A stretch of DNA of 64,000 bases from positions 375,882,166 to 375,946,165 of the forward strand of contig NC_080672.1 of the NCBI RefSeq assembly GCF_030247195.1, in the 5' to 3' direction. The position numbers were made by a program, and so were the translations under genes. The notes beneath the pieces were generated by a model. That model was not told where the DNA came from. It saw nothing but the letters and a program-made list of their open reading frames with translations, and ran no database searches. This document shows, one piece after another, positions 53,666 through 64,000 of the stretch (positions within the stretch are counted from its first letter, which is position 1; the number at the start of each line of letters is the position of its first letter). Origin of the DNA: Topomyia yanbarensis (taxonomy: Eukaryota > Arthropoda > Insecta > Diptera > Culicidae).

Positions 53666-54812
53666 CATGCGAAGTGATCAAGGCACGTGTAATCGACCTC
53701 CACGGATTTGGAAATTTAGAGGAATTGTTCATCTAGGGCAAATATATAAAAACCCAAATTTTTGTGACAATTGAACCACCCCTCGGGTCATGGGAGCACC
53801 CCCCGTTTTGGAAAATTGCCAAAACCCTTGATTTTCTTTTGATCATATATCCGGTTTTATTTACTCTAGAATCAAACCACAAGATGGCTTTTGAAGAAAA
53901 TTGTTCAAGGAGTCTATAAAAAATATTATTTTTTGCCGACAGTGTTGCCAACTATGCAATTTTTTCAGTTAAATATTAAAAGTTATTTTTCTCTCAATAT
54001 ATATATTTTAATTTTGAAAATTTTAATGCCATCGCGTTCCTCAGACATTTTTACATAAAAAACACTTATCATCCCAATATAATATGAGCGCGTCCTGAGA
54101 TACACCGTTTTGAAGAGAAAAAACCGCAATTTCCCATATAAAATCGCAAGCGCACAACACTAAAAAACCAACTTGCGTAGTCTGAGTTCAAACATAATTT
54201 TTCGTGAAGTAGACGAGAAATGATGAAAAACTACGTATTTGGTTTGCTTCTAGCAGATCAGGGTCGATTTTTATGACAGTTTGAAGATTTTCTCCAATTT
54301 GGGCAATAAAAATGGATTTTTATATGAGAAAATCTGAGTTTTTCCCTTCAAAACGATATATCTCAGGATGCGCTCATATTATATTGGGATGATAAGTGTT
54401 TTTTATGTAAAAATGTCTGAGGAACGCGATGGAATTAAAATTTTCAAAATTAAAATATACGTATTGAGAGAAAAATTAACTTCTAATATTTAACTGTAAA
54501 ATTTGGATAGTTGGCAACATTATCGGCAAAAAATAATATTTTTTATAAACTCCTTGAACAATTTTCTTCAAAAGCCATCTTGTGGTTTGATTCTAGAGTA
54601 AATAAAACCGGAGATATGATCAAAAGAAAATCAAGGGTTTTGGCAATTTTCCAAAACGGGGGGTGCTCCCATGACCCGAGGGGTGGTTCAATTGACACAA
54701 AAATTTGGGTTTTTATATATTGGCCCTAGATGAACAATTCTTCCAAATTTTGTTCAAATCCGTGAAGGTCGATTTCAAGTTTGCATCTTTTTTTGATCAC
54801 TTCGCGTGGAAT
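53666..54812. repeat. Large foldback: two ~480-bp inverted arms with a short spacer
   Basis: The arm 53666-54145 is the near-identical reverse complement of 54330-54812. Both arms therefore encode the same 72-residue shadow frame in opposite orientations (NKTGYMIKRKSRVLAIFQNG). Landmarks are GAAGTGATCAAGG/TTTGATCACTTCG at the outer ends, GGGGGGTGCTCCCATGACCC, and ATATTGGGATGATAAGTG. The spacer of about 185 bases is unrelated. A solo arm piece is at 3008-3142. No coding capacity. Foldback (FB)-type or long-TIR MITE. Confidence 0.88.
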
Positions 54813-56619
54813 GACCCATTTCCAAACTAAAGTCCCATCTCACTTCAAGAATTTTCCTTGCATCACAAAGGCATTTTACCACAATTACCACAATAGATCA
54901 AATAACTGGTCGCAGTGGTTAATGTACCCAACAATGGAAAAAAAAGAAAATGGCATTTTTTCAACAGTACACCAGATTTCGACGCTTCATGACATTGCGT
55001 TTCGATTGCGCTCAAATGTTGCACGGGGATTTTTTTTCGAAGTAACAAAACGTTTGAGGTGTGTCCGGTTTGAAATTTCAGGAAGACCATATGTTGGTAC
55101 TCTACCGTATGTCAAGCATACTGAGGAGACAATTTTAGAAACTATTATTGATTACGGTGCATAGTCACAGCATTTCGATTATGTTCCAGATTGCATCCAC
55201 TCATTTTTTTGTACAAGCAAATGAAACAAAGATGCTTTTATTAACTATTGCTGATTCAGTTTTTTACATATTCTTCGTTCCAGTTTCTTATAAAATAGGT
55301 TGCATCCAGCCATATATTGTGTAAAGAAAGATGCCCACGTTATCAAATTCATATTGTACTTGAATCCCCCATGATTTCTGTCTCTTCCTTTCTATTTTCC
55401 AGTTTTGACTTAGCGTTTGGCTCTAGGTCCGTGCGTAAATAAACTCCCCTGAATTTACCCAAATGATCCTAAAATAGATGTCGAATAAGATTTGACGTCA
55501 AAGACTCCGAGCTTCCATTTAAAATCAAACACATTGAACTGGGTTCGATCATATCCGATCTTATTTCGGATCAAAGACTGTCCGCAAAGTATTCTAATAT
55601 TCCGGAAGACGCAGAAATATTCAGCTGTGCCAGATATCTCGAAAGTGTACCTAGATAAGCTCAGAATTGTGATATTTTGTCTAAAGCAAACAAATGACAT
55701 TACTGGCGACCAGATATTTATGAATAACTAACGCGTTTACAGGCCCGCTCACAAAGTTGAGATCGATGGTGTCTTTATCGATTTTAGTGACAATCGCACC
55801 GTGCGAGACTGCTTTGCATCTTCTTCGACAAGGATCGTCTGAATGATCGGTTGTTTGTACTGCGCGTCAAACATGCAGTGTTACATTAATTACAAGCAAA
55901 TAGGTCTTTGCAACATTAATTATTTTCTCTCTTGGGAGGCCGCCAAATATACCAACAAAGAAAGCTCTGCCACAAATCCGAAGCAAACAGCACCTGGTCT
56001 TAGACAATTGAGAAGAAACAAAGAGTTTCCAATGCTTCCAGGACCACTAAACATCTCATGTGACATGTCAGCCAGAGCTTAAACTTATTCAACTTCGTGT
56101 AGGATTACTTGGACATAGGTTAGGAATCGGCAACTTTGTGATATTGCGGAGATCCTCCCGGCATCGAGGAGACTTCAATTTTAATGGTACGGCATGGGGT
56201 TATTTTCTCAATGATAATTGATCTAGCTCACTCTACGATCTTTGCTACAGTTTTAAAAAGGTGGCCTGCTTTACTGCCCATGATCACTTCCGTTCCTCTT
56301 GTTCCTATGAAACTGAGACAACGAGCGGAAAAAGTTGGCAATAATTTTTGCTTTATTGATGAAATTTGAAGTCTTCGTCTTGTTCTTTTTTTATTCTGTA
56401 CTAACTGGACCGTAGCCTAGTCGCCTTTGGTAGAGTTATGCGCCTTTTTACTGGTTGTTTTTCGGTTCGACTTTCAAACAGTAATTTTGCGTGTACCTGG
56501 GAATGATATCCTGACTTATTTTATGACTTAACCTCTCTTAGTTTAAAAGCAGATCAAGATTTTAACGCCCCCGTAAGGTTGGCGCCCTTGGCAGGGGCCA
56601 AGCGCACGCTACGGCTCTG
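54813..56619. other. Right part of the hAT-like nest, unidentified frames
   Basis: A 127-codon plus-strand frame (54781-55164) includes LHDIAFRLRSNVARGFFFEV and RPYVGTLPYVKH, and a 79-codon one (55843-56082) includes SSATNPKQTAPGLRQLRRN. Neither matches a domain I know. They may be transposase debris. Confidence 0.35.
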
Positions 56620-57380
56620 TTGGTGATGTACCAGCAATGTATTTCTGCGATTGGTTTGAACCATAAGTTTTTTTATTCGTTATAACTATTTCTTGAAAAC
56701 TCATAGCTAGTGACCATCTTTAATAAAGTTGTTAACCAATGTTTAAACTGTAGTGAAATAGCAACCTTTACTAACGTATATGCAAAATAATTGAACCAAC
56801 TGCTCGATCAACCGATCCTAAATTTTGCACAGGCATTTGGGACCACAAAAGGAACTCAAAAAGTTCTGTGTCCGCTGGTTTAATCATTTTAAAGTTTTCC
56901 CCTACAATCGTGAGCCACTCTAATGATACACATTTATGCGGGAGGCTATAAAACAACAATCCGAAGAATTTATTTGAGTACAGCGAAGATCCGTTATTAT
57001 CAGCTTCTTTGTTTATTTTAGGCTGATATAATGTGGATATGTATTTATTTTTTATGGATAGTTGCAAAAAACACCCAAAAATCACACTCCAAAACATCCT
57101 GTGTATTAAAACCGGTGTACTGAAGAGACAATTATTGGGAGTAACCTGATCAGGCCCGATGAGAGGGGGGTCAGCCAGGGCAATTGCCCGGGGGCCCGGG
57201 TCGTATTTGTGGGCCCGCGCTTTTACCCAGAAGATGAGCGAACACGTCCGGTATTCATACCAGAGCAAAAAAATAGTAATAGTAATTTCTTTGTAATCGT
57301 TCACCTTATTAAATTGTTATATGATGAAAGCGTAAAAATGAAAACTTTATTTGATAGTTGACATTTGCTAACACAAACGT
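56620..57380. other. Intron sequence with a possible hAT-type end, no gene
   Basis: A minus-strand 177-codon frame (56771-57304) spans a GC-rich segment (GAGGGGGGTCAGCCAGGGCA, ATTGCCCGGGGGCCCGG) that resembles the end of a hAT element. The frame mixes this with AT-rich sequence and is not a credible gene. Confidence 0.4.
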
Positions 57381-57382
57381 TC

Positions 57383-57790
57383 TTAAACGAGATGTCTACT
57401 TTGTGTGCAAGTTAAAAAAACGAGATTTATTGCTTGAATCGACGGAATACACATCAAAACGTTGAGAAGCCAATTCAAAGTATTTTCGAAAAAATCAATA
57501 GAGCGTATAACAGGAATGCGAGCGCACAGACAAACGCATCCGTCCTCTTCTACGTTCGCTTCTTTGCTGGTGGTGCCGGTTGTTGGCTTGGAGACACTAG
57601 GCGCAATTGTTGTTGAGTGAATATTTGTTCCTGTCAGATCCGTAGATATTGGTTTTGTAGCCGTTTTTTGTTGGGCATAAGATAACGGTGTGCTGTTTAC
57701 GGTTATAGTAGGCGGGCTTTTTAGCTGCTTTTGCACAATGTTTTCCGTGGTGCAGTGTCTTTTTGCAGAATTCACGCATAGGAAACTACT
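57383..57790 (-). pseudogene. Possible LINE ORF1 (Gag-like) C-terminal fragment
   Basis: A minus-strand frame reads QLKSPPTITVNSTPLSYAQQ, KTATKPISTDLTGTN, IHSTTIAPSVSKPTTGTTSK, with an overlapping frame before it containing HGKHCAKAAKKPAYYNRK. The combination of a His/Cys-containing basic part and a PSYAQ-type Ser/Thr-rich tail is reminiscent of Jockey-type ORF1 after the zinc knuckles. Frameshifted and truncated. Weak call. Confidence 0.35.
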
Positions 57791-58264
57791 ATGGGTGCAT
57801 AACCGGTGTTGTCTGATGAAACGTCCTATTTCCGGTTGATCCGCATAAAATGGTTACGTATGAAGTTAGGAACACCCGGGAAAATGCGTCTCTTTACATA
57901 AATCTGTTAATCACTATGCCAGGGGTGTGTGGAAATAATTCATGTAACCTTCCGAGACGTCTCTTAAGGGGGCGTCTAGTGCTAAGTACTCAAACCGAAA
58001 GCTATTTTGTTTTACGATTTTGAAGACAAGGCAACAAAGGATCTTTTGTGTAATGTAAAGATTAATTTATTCATTCATTGTGCAAGCAAAAATATATTTT
58101 CAGTCACGCAGAGCCACACATATGAGCGTTCCAAGAATAGACGCTCAACCCTTTTTCAAGTCAAGTGCGAATACGATAACTCTTGATAAAATTGTCTGAC
58201 ACAGGATATTCAATAAGATTTATAAAGCTTAGACTTCTAGTTACTCGATGAACCAAAAAAAAAA

Positions 58265-58350
58265 TAGAAAAACCGATTTAATCCACCTAGCAGTGAGATG
58301 AGACATTTCTTACACATTCACACACTCTATTGGATTAGTTTGCAGAACTC
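58265..58350 (+). repeat. Truncated left end of the dispersed CTCGGCC repeat family
   Basis: CCGATTTAATCCACCTAGCA followed by GTGAGATGAGACATTTCTTA matches the family's left end (compare 24397 and 47043), then diverges after the CACACTC run. Confidence 0.55.
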
Positions 58351-58683
58351 ACGAGAAGTAAGCACCCAAGCAGGTGGGATGAAAACAGTTTCTAGTCTTG
58401 CACGAATACAATCTCGAATAAACTGAATAAATTATAGAAATCAACAAAACGACCGAAATAAAAAAAGTAAAGCAAAAAATGAAATATTAGGTTTTTAAAT
58501 TCATAAAATGAGTAGAAAAATTAATGTAAATCAAAATTATAATATACACAAATCAAATTAGATTAGGTTATAAAATAAAAATTAAGATTATATTTAGAAA
58601 TAGTTATAAGATTAATAGAATAAATTAACTCATACTAACAAATTGAATGAAATAAAACGAATGACTGAACATTAAATGCATAA

Positions 58684-59235
58684 AATTGAAGATATGAATA
58701 AAATGCATCAAATGAATCAATTGAATCAAATGAATCAAATGAATTAAATGAATCAAATGAATCAAATGAATCAAATGAAACAAATGAATCAAATGAATCA
58801 AATGAATCAAATGAATCAAATGAATCAAATGAATCAAATGATTCGAATGATTTAAATGAATCAAATGATTCAAATGATTCAAATGAATCAAATGAATCAA
58901 ATGAATCAAATGAAACAAATGAAACAAATGAATCAAATGAATCAAATGAATCAAATGAATCAAATGAATCAAATGTATCAAATGAATCAAATGAATCAAA
59001 TGAATCAAATGAATCAAATGAATCAAATGAATCAAATGAATCAAATGAATCAAATGAATCAAATGAATCAAATGAATCAAATGAATCAAATGAATCAAAT
59101 GAATCAAATGATTCAAATGAATCAAATGAATCAAATGAATCAAATGAATCAAATGAACCAAATGAATCAAATGAATCAAATCAATCAAATGAACCAAATG
59201 AATCAAATAAATCAAATAAATCAAGTGAATTAAAT
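58684..59235. repeat. Minisatellite (ATGAATCAA)n, about 60 units
   Basis: A 9-base unit ATGAATCAA repeats for roughly 550 bases, with rare variants (ATGATTCAA, ATGAAACAA, ATGAACCAA, ATGTATCAA). Because the unit is a multiple of three without stops, both strands stay open: Met-Asn-Gln repeats on plus (125 codons), Ile-His-Leu repeats on minus (205 codons). These are not genes. Decayed ATGAATAAA-like sequence continues on both sides (about 58440-59830). Confidence 0.95.
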
Positions 59236-59830
59236 GAATCAAATTGATTTAATTCATCCAGTGAATACACTGAATCAAATTAATGAAATGGATCAAATGA
59301 ATAAAAAGAATGGATGAACAAAATGAATAAAGTAAAAAATAAATGAAATGCATAAATAAAACAAACGAATCAAATAAACAAAATGAGCTGAAGTGATAAA
59401 ATGAATAAAAAGAAGAAAATGAGCAGAATTTAATGCATTGATTAAAATGAAAAATTGAACAAATTCATTAATATAAAGAAATAAATTGAATCAAATAAAT
59501 TATTTGGATGGAATGATTAAAACTGAAAAAGTAGTCAGATTATTAAAATGAAGAAACTGAACAAAATGAATAAACTGGAAAAAATGAATAAAATGCATAC
59601 AATGAAAACAATGAACAAAATAAGTTAAATGAATGATATGAGTAAAATGCACAAAAAGAGTAAACTGATCAGAGTGAATCCAAAGAATGAAACGAATAAA
59701 ATTAGTAAAATGAACGCAGATGAACAAAACGAATAAAAAGATACTGAATGAAATAATTCAATTAAAATGAAATGGTCATATATTGGAAGCCAAAAACATT
59801 TTTGAATAAAGAAAATGAATAAACCGGATT
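59236..59830. repeat. Degenerate flank of the minisatellite
   Basis: A-rich sequence full of ATGAATAAA, AATGAACAAA and AAATGCATAAA, apparently mutated 9-base units merging into unique sequence near 59830. Confidence 0.7.
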
Positions 59831-60599
59831 GTACGAATTTGAGAACCATTGCATCAGAAAGTTTTGAAATGTTTTTGAAAATCCCATCTTCTGAGAAAAA
59901 GGCTAATAAATATGCAGTTGAGTCTCTAAGGCTTCCATCTTTTTTTGGTTTTATCCTTTTTGTTTTCATGCTTCTTTACTTGACGGCGTCGTTTTAAGAT
60001 TATCTGGTGTTTCTACTTTATTGTTGTACATTAATTAGTTATCAGGAACCTGGAATGTTCAATTTGCTTTGGAATTCGAAGTTTACTTTTTGGTCGCATA
60101 TTCCCGAAAAAAGATTTATGTACAGAATAGAATTTCCAGGTCCAGTATTTTAACGCACAATTGAATACAGTAAGGTGAGACAAGGTCACATGTGCTTTCA
60201 AGAACCTTGAACAGAGAACGACAGGGAGAATGCGATTCGTGAATGAGACAGGTAGATATTTCAAAGTTTTTAATTGCATTGAAGTAAATAGTGTGAAATG
60301 TCTAGGCTATGTCGATAGCATAAAAGCCGTGCATTCAGTTGATTGCAATGCAGTCTCTTTCCATTCATCCTTATAGCTTTCATATTGTTTCGTTCGGAAT
60401 TCTCGTGCAGGAAATATGGATAAATAAGTCCTATACAGACCAAAGAAATGGTTCAAACTACTCAGTATATCCAGATGTGGACGACGATAAGTTAGAAGAC
60501 ACATTGTAGTTGCATCCCCCATCGAGAGTGGGTACTTTGGGAGTCTTCTTTTCCTGGATGTAATTTGTGGATATTTTTGGTCTTTGATCCGTTATTTTT

Positions 60600-61122
60600 C
60601 ATGAAAGTTCGTACCAATACAACGAATGTGCAGCTGATACAACTCATGGTTCATTCGCCTGCGCCACGTTCCGTCTTCCATCTGCACGCCACCATAGATG
60701 GTACGCAAAACCTTTCGTTCGAAAACTCCAAGGGCGCGTTGGTCCTCCACGAGCATAGTCCAGGTCTCGTGGCCGAGAGGACTACCGATCTAATCAGCGT
60801 CTTGTAGATAATCAACTTCGTGCGCCGGCGAATTTTGTTCGACCGGAGCGTCCTCCGGAGTCCAAAGTAGGCACGATTTCCCGCCAAGATCCGTCTCTGA
60901 ATTTCTCTGCTGTTATCATTGTCGTCGGTTACCAGTGAACCCAAATACATGAATTCGTCGACCATCTCGATTTCCTCACCGTCAATCCGAACTCGGGTGG
61001 GAGGTTCACATTGTCGTCTTTAGAACCTCTTCCTCTCATGTATTTTGTCTTCGAAACGTTGATGGCAAGTCCAATCCTTCTGGCTTCAGCTTTCAGTCTT
61101 TGAGCATATATTTCATTCAAAA
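60600..61122 (-). pseudogene. RTE-clade (JAM1-like) LINE, C-terminal part of the reverse transcriptase ORF
   Basis: On the minus strand the frame reads RLKAEARRIGLAINVSKTKY, MRGRGSKDD, then, after a 1-base shift near 60960, EMVDEFMYLGSLVTDDNDNS, REIQRRILAGNRAYFGLRRT, LRSNKIRRRTKLIIYKTLIR. It ends with GVQMEDGTWRRRMNHELYQL near 60640. This is the thumb and C-terminal region of RTE elements (GLxINxxKTKxM...EFxYLGSxV...IxxRIxxGNRxYFGL). 5' truncated at 61122, as usual for LINEs. No RT catalytic motif remains. Confidence 0.88.
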
Positions 61123-61428
61123 TTCAATAGAGATACGAATAGTTTAAATATTGCACGTGGAATGTCTCTTTTGAAAATTTTCATCGTCAAACTTTCATAT
61201 TACCCAGTTAAGCCAAATATTTTTCTGATATAGCCATGAATTTCCTTAATTATAGTGTAGATACAGGCTTTGAATAGAATTGAATTAAAGTTGAGTTGAT
61301 GTAGCAGCAGACAAGAAATAGTTTTGTTTTCTCAAACCTTCGCAATTACAATTAATAAATATTTCAGATTGGCAGAAGATCTTATCACACAACTTAGAAA
61401 TGGATACAGAAATAGTTAGATAGATGCG

Positions 61429-61449
61429 ATAGAAGAGAGACAGAGAGAG

Positions 61450-61494
<45 letters not shown>
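61429..61494. repeat. (GA)n microsatellite
   Basis: A nearly pure AG/GA dinucleotide run with two interruptions (GACAGAGAG, GAGCAAGAG). Confidence 0.95.
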
Positions 61495-61495
<1 letters not shown>

Positions 61496-61499
61496 CGTG

Positions 61500-62312
61500 T
61501 GAGGAATGGCAAATGATGGTTAATGCAGTGACATTATTTTTATAGGTATATTATTATGATATATTGATTTCTTACATTCTTATCATAAATAATGTTAGTA
61601 GTAATTTTTGCGCCATAACCAGTATAACCTAAATCTTGCAAAAGAGTTAAATTTTCGCTAGATTTTTGGGCTTCAAACATACAGTTGCTTTCGGTAACGC
61701 CACGAGTATAATTATATAAGAAATCTTTTATCTCACTACTAGGTGAATTACTTGTTGATCTGTGTATTGATATACAATACAACATTTCTCTCATGATTGA
61801 ACGCAATGCCCAATCCAAGGAATAAATACTAGAACTCACTGTTTCTTTATCAACACATTATTTTGTCTTTGAAGTGAACTTATATATTGATTTTTGAGAA
61901 ATAGTTAATTTATTTTAAAGGTAATTCACAAAATGTTCTCAACATTGAATTTCTTGAATCACGTAAATGTGTTTTCATACCCCGATATTCAAAATCGGTT
62001 TAGTTTTGCCCATAAAACTCCAGTAAAGCAATACTCTGTATGAAACAATCTCATTTTTAGTTAGGGGAAATTGGTAAGCGCGGACTAAAAATACAAAATG
62101 TTCAATATCTCCGCTGCTCGTGCACGGATTTAGACAATCTATAGCTTGTTAGAAAGGTATTTTTACAAGCTTTCTATTTATGTGCAGTTTGTGGGACAAA
62201 ATTGTACTGTTTGAAAGTTATTTGCGAAAAACCTGCCGTGTTTTGCCAAAATCGCCCATATCTCAGAAAGTAAACAACATATCGAAAATCAAAAATAATA
62301 GTGTCAAATGGC
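61500..62312. other. Intron sequence, no gene recognised
   Basis: A minus-strand 99-codon frame (61540-61839) has no recognised domain. AT-rich otherwise. Confidence 0.45.
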
Positions 62313-62550
62313 AACGTTAGGCCTTTCATTTGAAACTAATTTCATTAAGATCGGTTCAGCCATTGCTGAGATAATTACATGACATTTTGTACATACATAC
62401 ATACACACATACACACACACACACATACAGACATTGTCTCAATTTGTCGAGCTGAGTCGATTGGTATATGAGACTCGGCCCTCCGGGCCTCGGAAAAAGT
62501 TTTCAAAGTTTGAGCGAATCCTATACATTTCTTTTGTAAGAAATGTAAAA
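62313..62550 (+). repeat. Right end of the dispersed CTCGGCC repeat family
   Basis: Carries CCTTTCATTTGAAACTAATT, GATCGGTTCAGCCAT, a TACA/CACA run, GAGCTGAGTCGATTGGTATA, ACTCGGCCCTCCGGGCCTCG and an ending TAAGAAATGTAAAAAA. Same order as at 25.3 and 26.5 kb. Confidence 0.8.
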
Positions 62551-62733
62551 AACTCGAGTTTCGGAAAATGGCTTCATGAAAACCGAAAAATCTCATAATT
62601 CGCGCATTTTACTTCAAAATAATAGGAAGAATTTTTTTTATTTAGTTTTCTGACAAGCTACACATATTGTGCATTAGCATAAAAAATCGTTGATTAGTTT
62701 TTGAAAAAGGCGTTTCGAGAAAAACGCTATTAA

Positions 62734-62910
62734 AGGGTGTCCTACATCAATTTGCATCACGAAAAAAAACGAAAATAACTCATTGGGAATTTTTTTCTTG
62801 AACATTTGGGTAGAAGTACTTTAGAGTGTATTGTTTACTATTCTAGAGGTTCAATACTTAAGCCGATAAAAAAGAAGTCGATTTTTTGCTCACTACAGCA
62901 GACGCCCCCC
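62734..62910. mobile_element. Small TTAA-flanked element
   Basis: TTAA lies at 62730-62733 and 62911-62914. The ends AGGGTGTCCTACATC and GCAGACGCCCCCC are short imperfect inverted repeats (AGGGTGTC against GGGGGGCGTC). 177 bases, non-coding. Similar in style to the TTAA foldback at 34.7 kb, but not the same family. Confidence 0.5.
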
Positions 62911-62920
62911 TTAAGATCTA

Positions 62921-63313
62921 TTGTTAAAAGTACAAACTGAGCTAAAGCTGACCAATGTTTACACCCTACAGTTTCACCATGTTAGACATAGCGTGCTGAA
63001 TATGGTCCAGACCATCAATCCAGCACAAGCGTTTGTTTCGCGAAACGAAATATATCGTTGGTTGTGGCGACATGAAATCAGTACCTCTGTATATATTGGC
63101 GATGACATAAACGAGGTACGAATACACGAATTCGCACCGTGCACCTTTAATTACGTTGTTAATCGTTATGTACACCCGAGTACTCGCAAATTGAAAAACT
63201 CGTATTTATGGCAATTTTACCCGATTCGGATACCATGGCATAATAAGCTGTCGAAGTTCACCCGTCTGGCACGCTATCTGTGGATGTGTCAATATGAGCC
63301 AACCGGAGAATAA
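62921..63313 (+). pseudogene. Unidentified 131-codon open frame
   Basis: The frame includes FVSRNEIYRWLWRHEISTSV, YIGDDINEVRIHEFAPCTFN, YVVNRYVHPSTRKL and KFTRLARYLWMCQYEPTGE. Its balanced composition, with Trp, Cys and charged residues spread evenly, looks like real protein rather than chance intron reading. I do not recognise the family. It has no splice sites fitting the channel gene and begins just after the TTAA element, so it may be a fragment of a transposon, a retrogene or an inserted viral gene; none can be chosen from sequence alone. Confidence 0.4.
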
Positions 63314-64000
63314 TAGAAACTACGGACTCACGAGTTTCTCATGGTTGAAGAGGTACTAATTCATGCTGAACTAGAGGACTTAGATTTTAAAGGGCCCGGC
63401 AGTAATACAAGCCTTGGAGCCCGACGCGGCTCTCGACGGCCCTGAACCTGATTTATGAATTGTTGATTACGTTGCATGTCATTAGATTGAGGCTAACAGC
63501 CCAAGTACCGTCACAACACTCCTGTTACGTCCCAGACATTACCCGCCCATCGTTTTTAATGAAACTACACTATGTTGACGAATGTTAACTTCTCTGATGG
63601 TTATCCAAGTCTGTATATCACGTTACGTTTGGTTCGGGCACTCCATCTTATTTACGCACAAAACATCGCTTTATAACGCTTTCCTTTTTCTCATAACAGT
63701 AGTAATAGGAAGTAGTAGATCATCCGCTCTAATCAAAGTAGTAATTATAGTTATTTTAAAAATTACTGTGTCACACCAATTGGCTTTCCTTTAGTATTTA
63801 GTAAATCAAGTTTGTTAAAATAATGGTCAAAAGAAGCACTCATAAATCACATGACGCCACCAGAAAAGAATCCAAACAAAAAACAAACTTCCACTTCAGT
63901 AACAGCAAAAGGCGAACGGGTGAAGCAAGTTAACACGTGACGTAATTTATGAATGTTTCCTTTGTCTTTAATGTCGCATTCGGCAGTGAATCGACCGAAT
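63314..64000. other. Intron sequence to the window end, no feature
   Basis: A GC-richer patch near 63390-63450 (GCCCGGCAGTAATACAAGCC, CGCGGCTCTCGACGG) may be transposon-derived. No domain III exon of the channel was found. Confidence 0.4.

Larger units (their letters stand above)
50683..56619. mobile_element. hAT-like element or nest, 5.9 kb, with 8-bp target duplication
   Basis: The left end CGGAGCCGTAGCGTGGTCC (50683) and right end CGCACGCTACGGCTCTG (to 56619) are inverted repeats. Flanking 8-base words are TCGGTGAT (50675-50682) and TTGGTGAT (56620-56627), seven of eight alike, as expected for hAT. CTTGGC and GCGCC words follow inside both ends. The interior contains a pogo-like element, another TIR element and a large foldback. 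Frames at 54781-55164, 55843-56082 and 56184-56369 are not recognisable as a hAT transposase. Confidence 0.7.

Noticed and set aside
54511..54729. 72-codon frame with an almost identical partner at 53733-53951 as a gene pair
   Set aside because: They are the same arm of a foldback element read in both orientations. No domain is present.
56771..57304. 177-codon minus-strand frame as a gene
   Set aside because: It spans a GC-rich repeat end and AT-rich intron DNA, with no domain and no splice or start context.
58625..59242. 205-codon minus-strand frame of Ile-His-Leu repeats and its Met-Asn-Gln counterpart on plus
   Set aside because: Both are by-products of a 9-bp minisatellite whose unit contains no stop in these frames.
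1..64000. CRISPR-like arrays or bacterial inserts
   Set aside because: The tandem repeats found have no unique spacers of regular length. Introns, SINEs and retrotransposons show animal DNA.

Overview
The window looks like mosquito genomic DNA, most likely Aedes (Ae. aegypti or a close culicine). It is AT-rich and packed with nested transposons. It carries repeat types typical of Aedes genomes: a Feilai-type tRNA-related SINE, RTE-clade (JAM1-like) LINE pieces, an ITmD37E-type mariner, BEL/Pao LTR elements, many short terminal-inverted-repeat elements, and a dispersed repeat ending in a conserved CTCGGCCCTCCGGGCCTCGG-like block. The species call is inference from repeat content and protein similarity recalled from memory.

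The only host gene I can support is a multi-exon plus-strand gene for a four-domain voltage-gated cation channel of the insect NaV2/DSC1 (NaCP60E, BSC1) type, not the pyrethroid target para. Fourteen internal coding exons (11801-45113) encode about 1,380 residues: domain I S6, the I-II linker, all of domain II (S1-S6 with pore loop) and most of the II-III linker. Exon phases join consistently at every junction. The N-terminus and the rest of domain I must lie upstream of position 1. Domains III-IV and the C-terminus must lie beyond 64000, since I find no further exons after 45113. Exons fall in clusters (11.8-14.4 kb, 30.3-31.2 kb, 42.5-45.1 kb) separated by introns of about 15.9 and 11.2 kb, with introns of at least 11.8 and 18.9 kb at the window edges.

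Those long introns are the accessory part. Region by region: 0-1 kb is a minus-strand LINE (ORF1 plus endonuclease). 3-11.5 kb holds a SINE-like head, a BEL/Pao element with both LTRs, 5-bp target duplications and a 1,790-codon Gag-Pol frame, inserted into a decayed mariner-like transposase, then a Feilai-type SINE. 14.4-30.2 kb has RTE and LOA-like LINE remnants, a P-superfamily miniature element that still carries a THAP domain, GCGTAAA/GCATAAA tandem-repeat elements, a GC-rich tandem array and several inverted-repeat elements. 31.2-42.4 kb has a near-perfect hairpin, LINE pieces, a TTAA-flanked foldback, a T-rich tract, a ~400-bp degenerate tandem repeat, a tRNA-like SINE and a full-length but dead mariner. 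45.1-64 kb has a ~3.4-kb TA-flanked element, a 5.9-kb hAT-like nest containing three further elements, a ~550-bp 9-bp minisatellite and an RTE reverse-transcriptase fragment.

I see no CRISPR arrays, operons or prokaryotic features, and no convincing new biochemical system. The observations most worth checking are the THAP-bearing P miniature element, the PHD finger at the head of the BEL element, the natural Phe at the channel position aligned with kdr L1014, a GC-AG intron in domain II, and the hAT nest.
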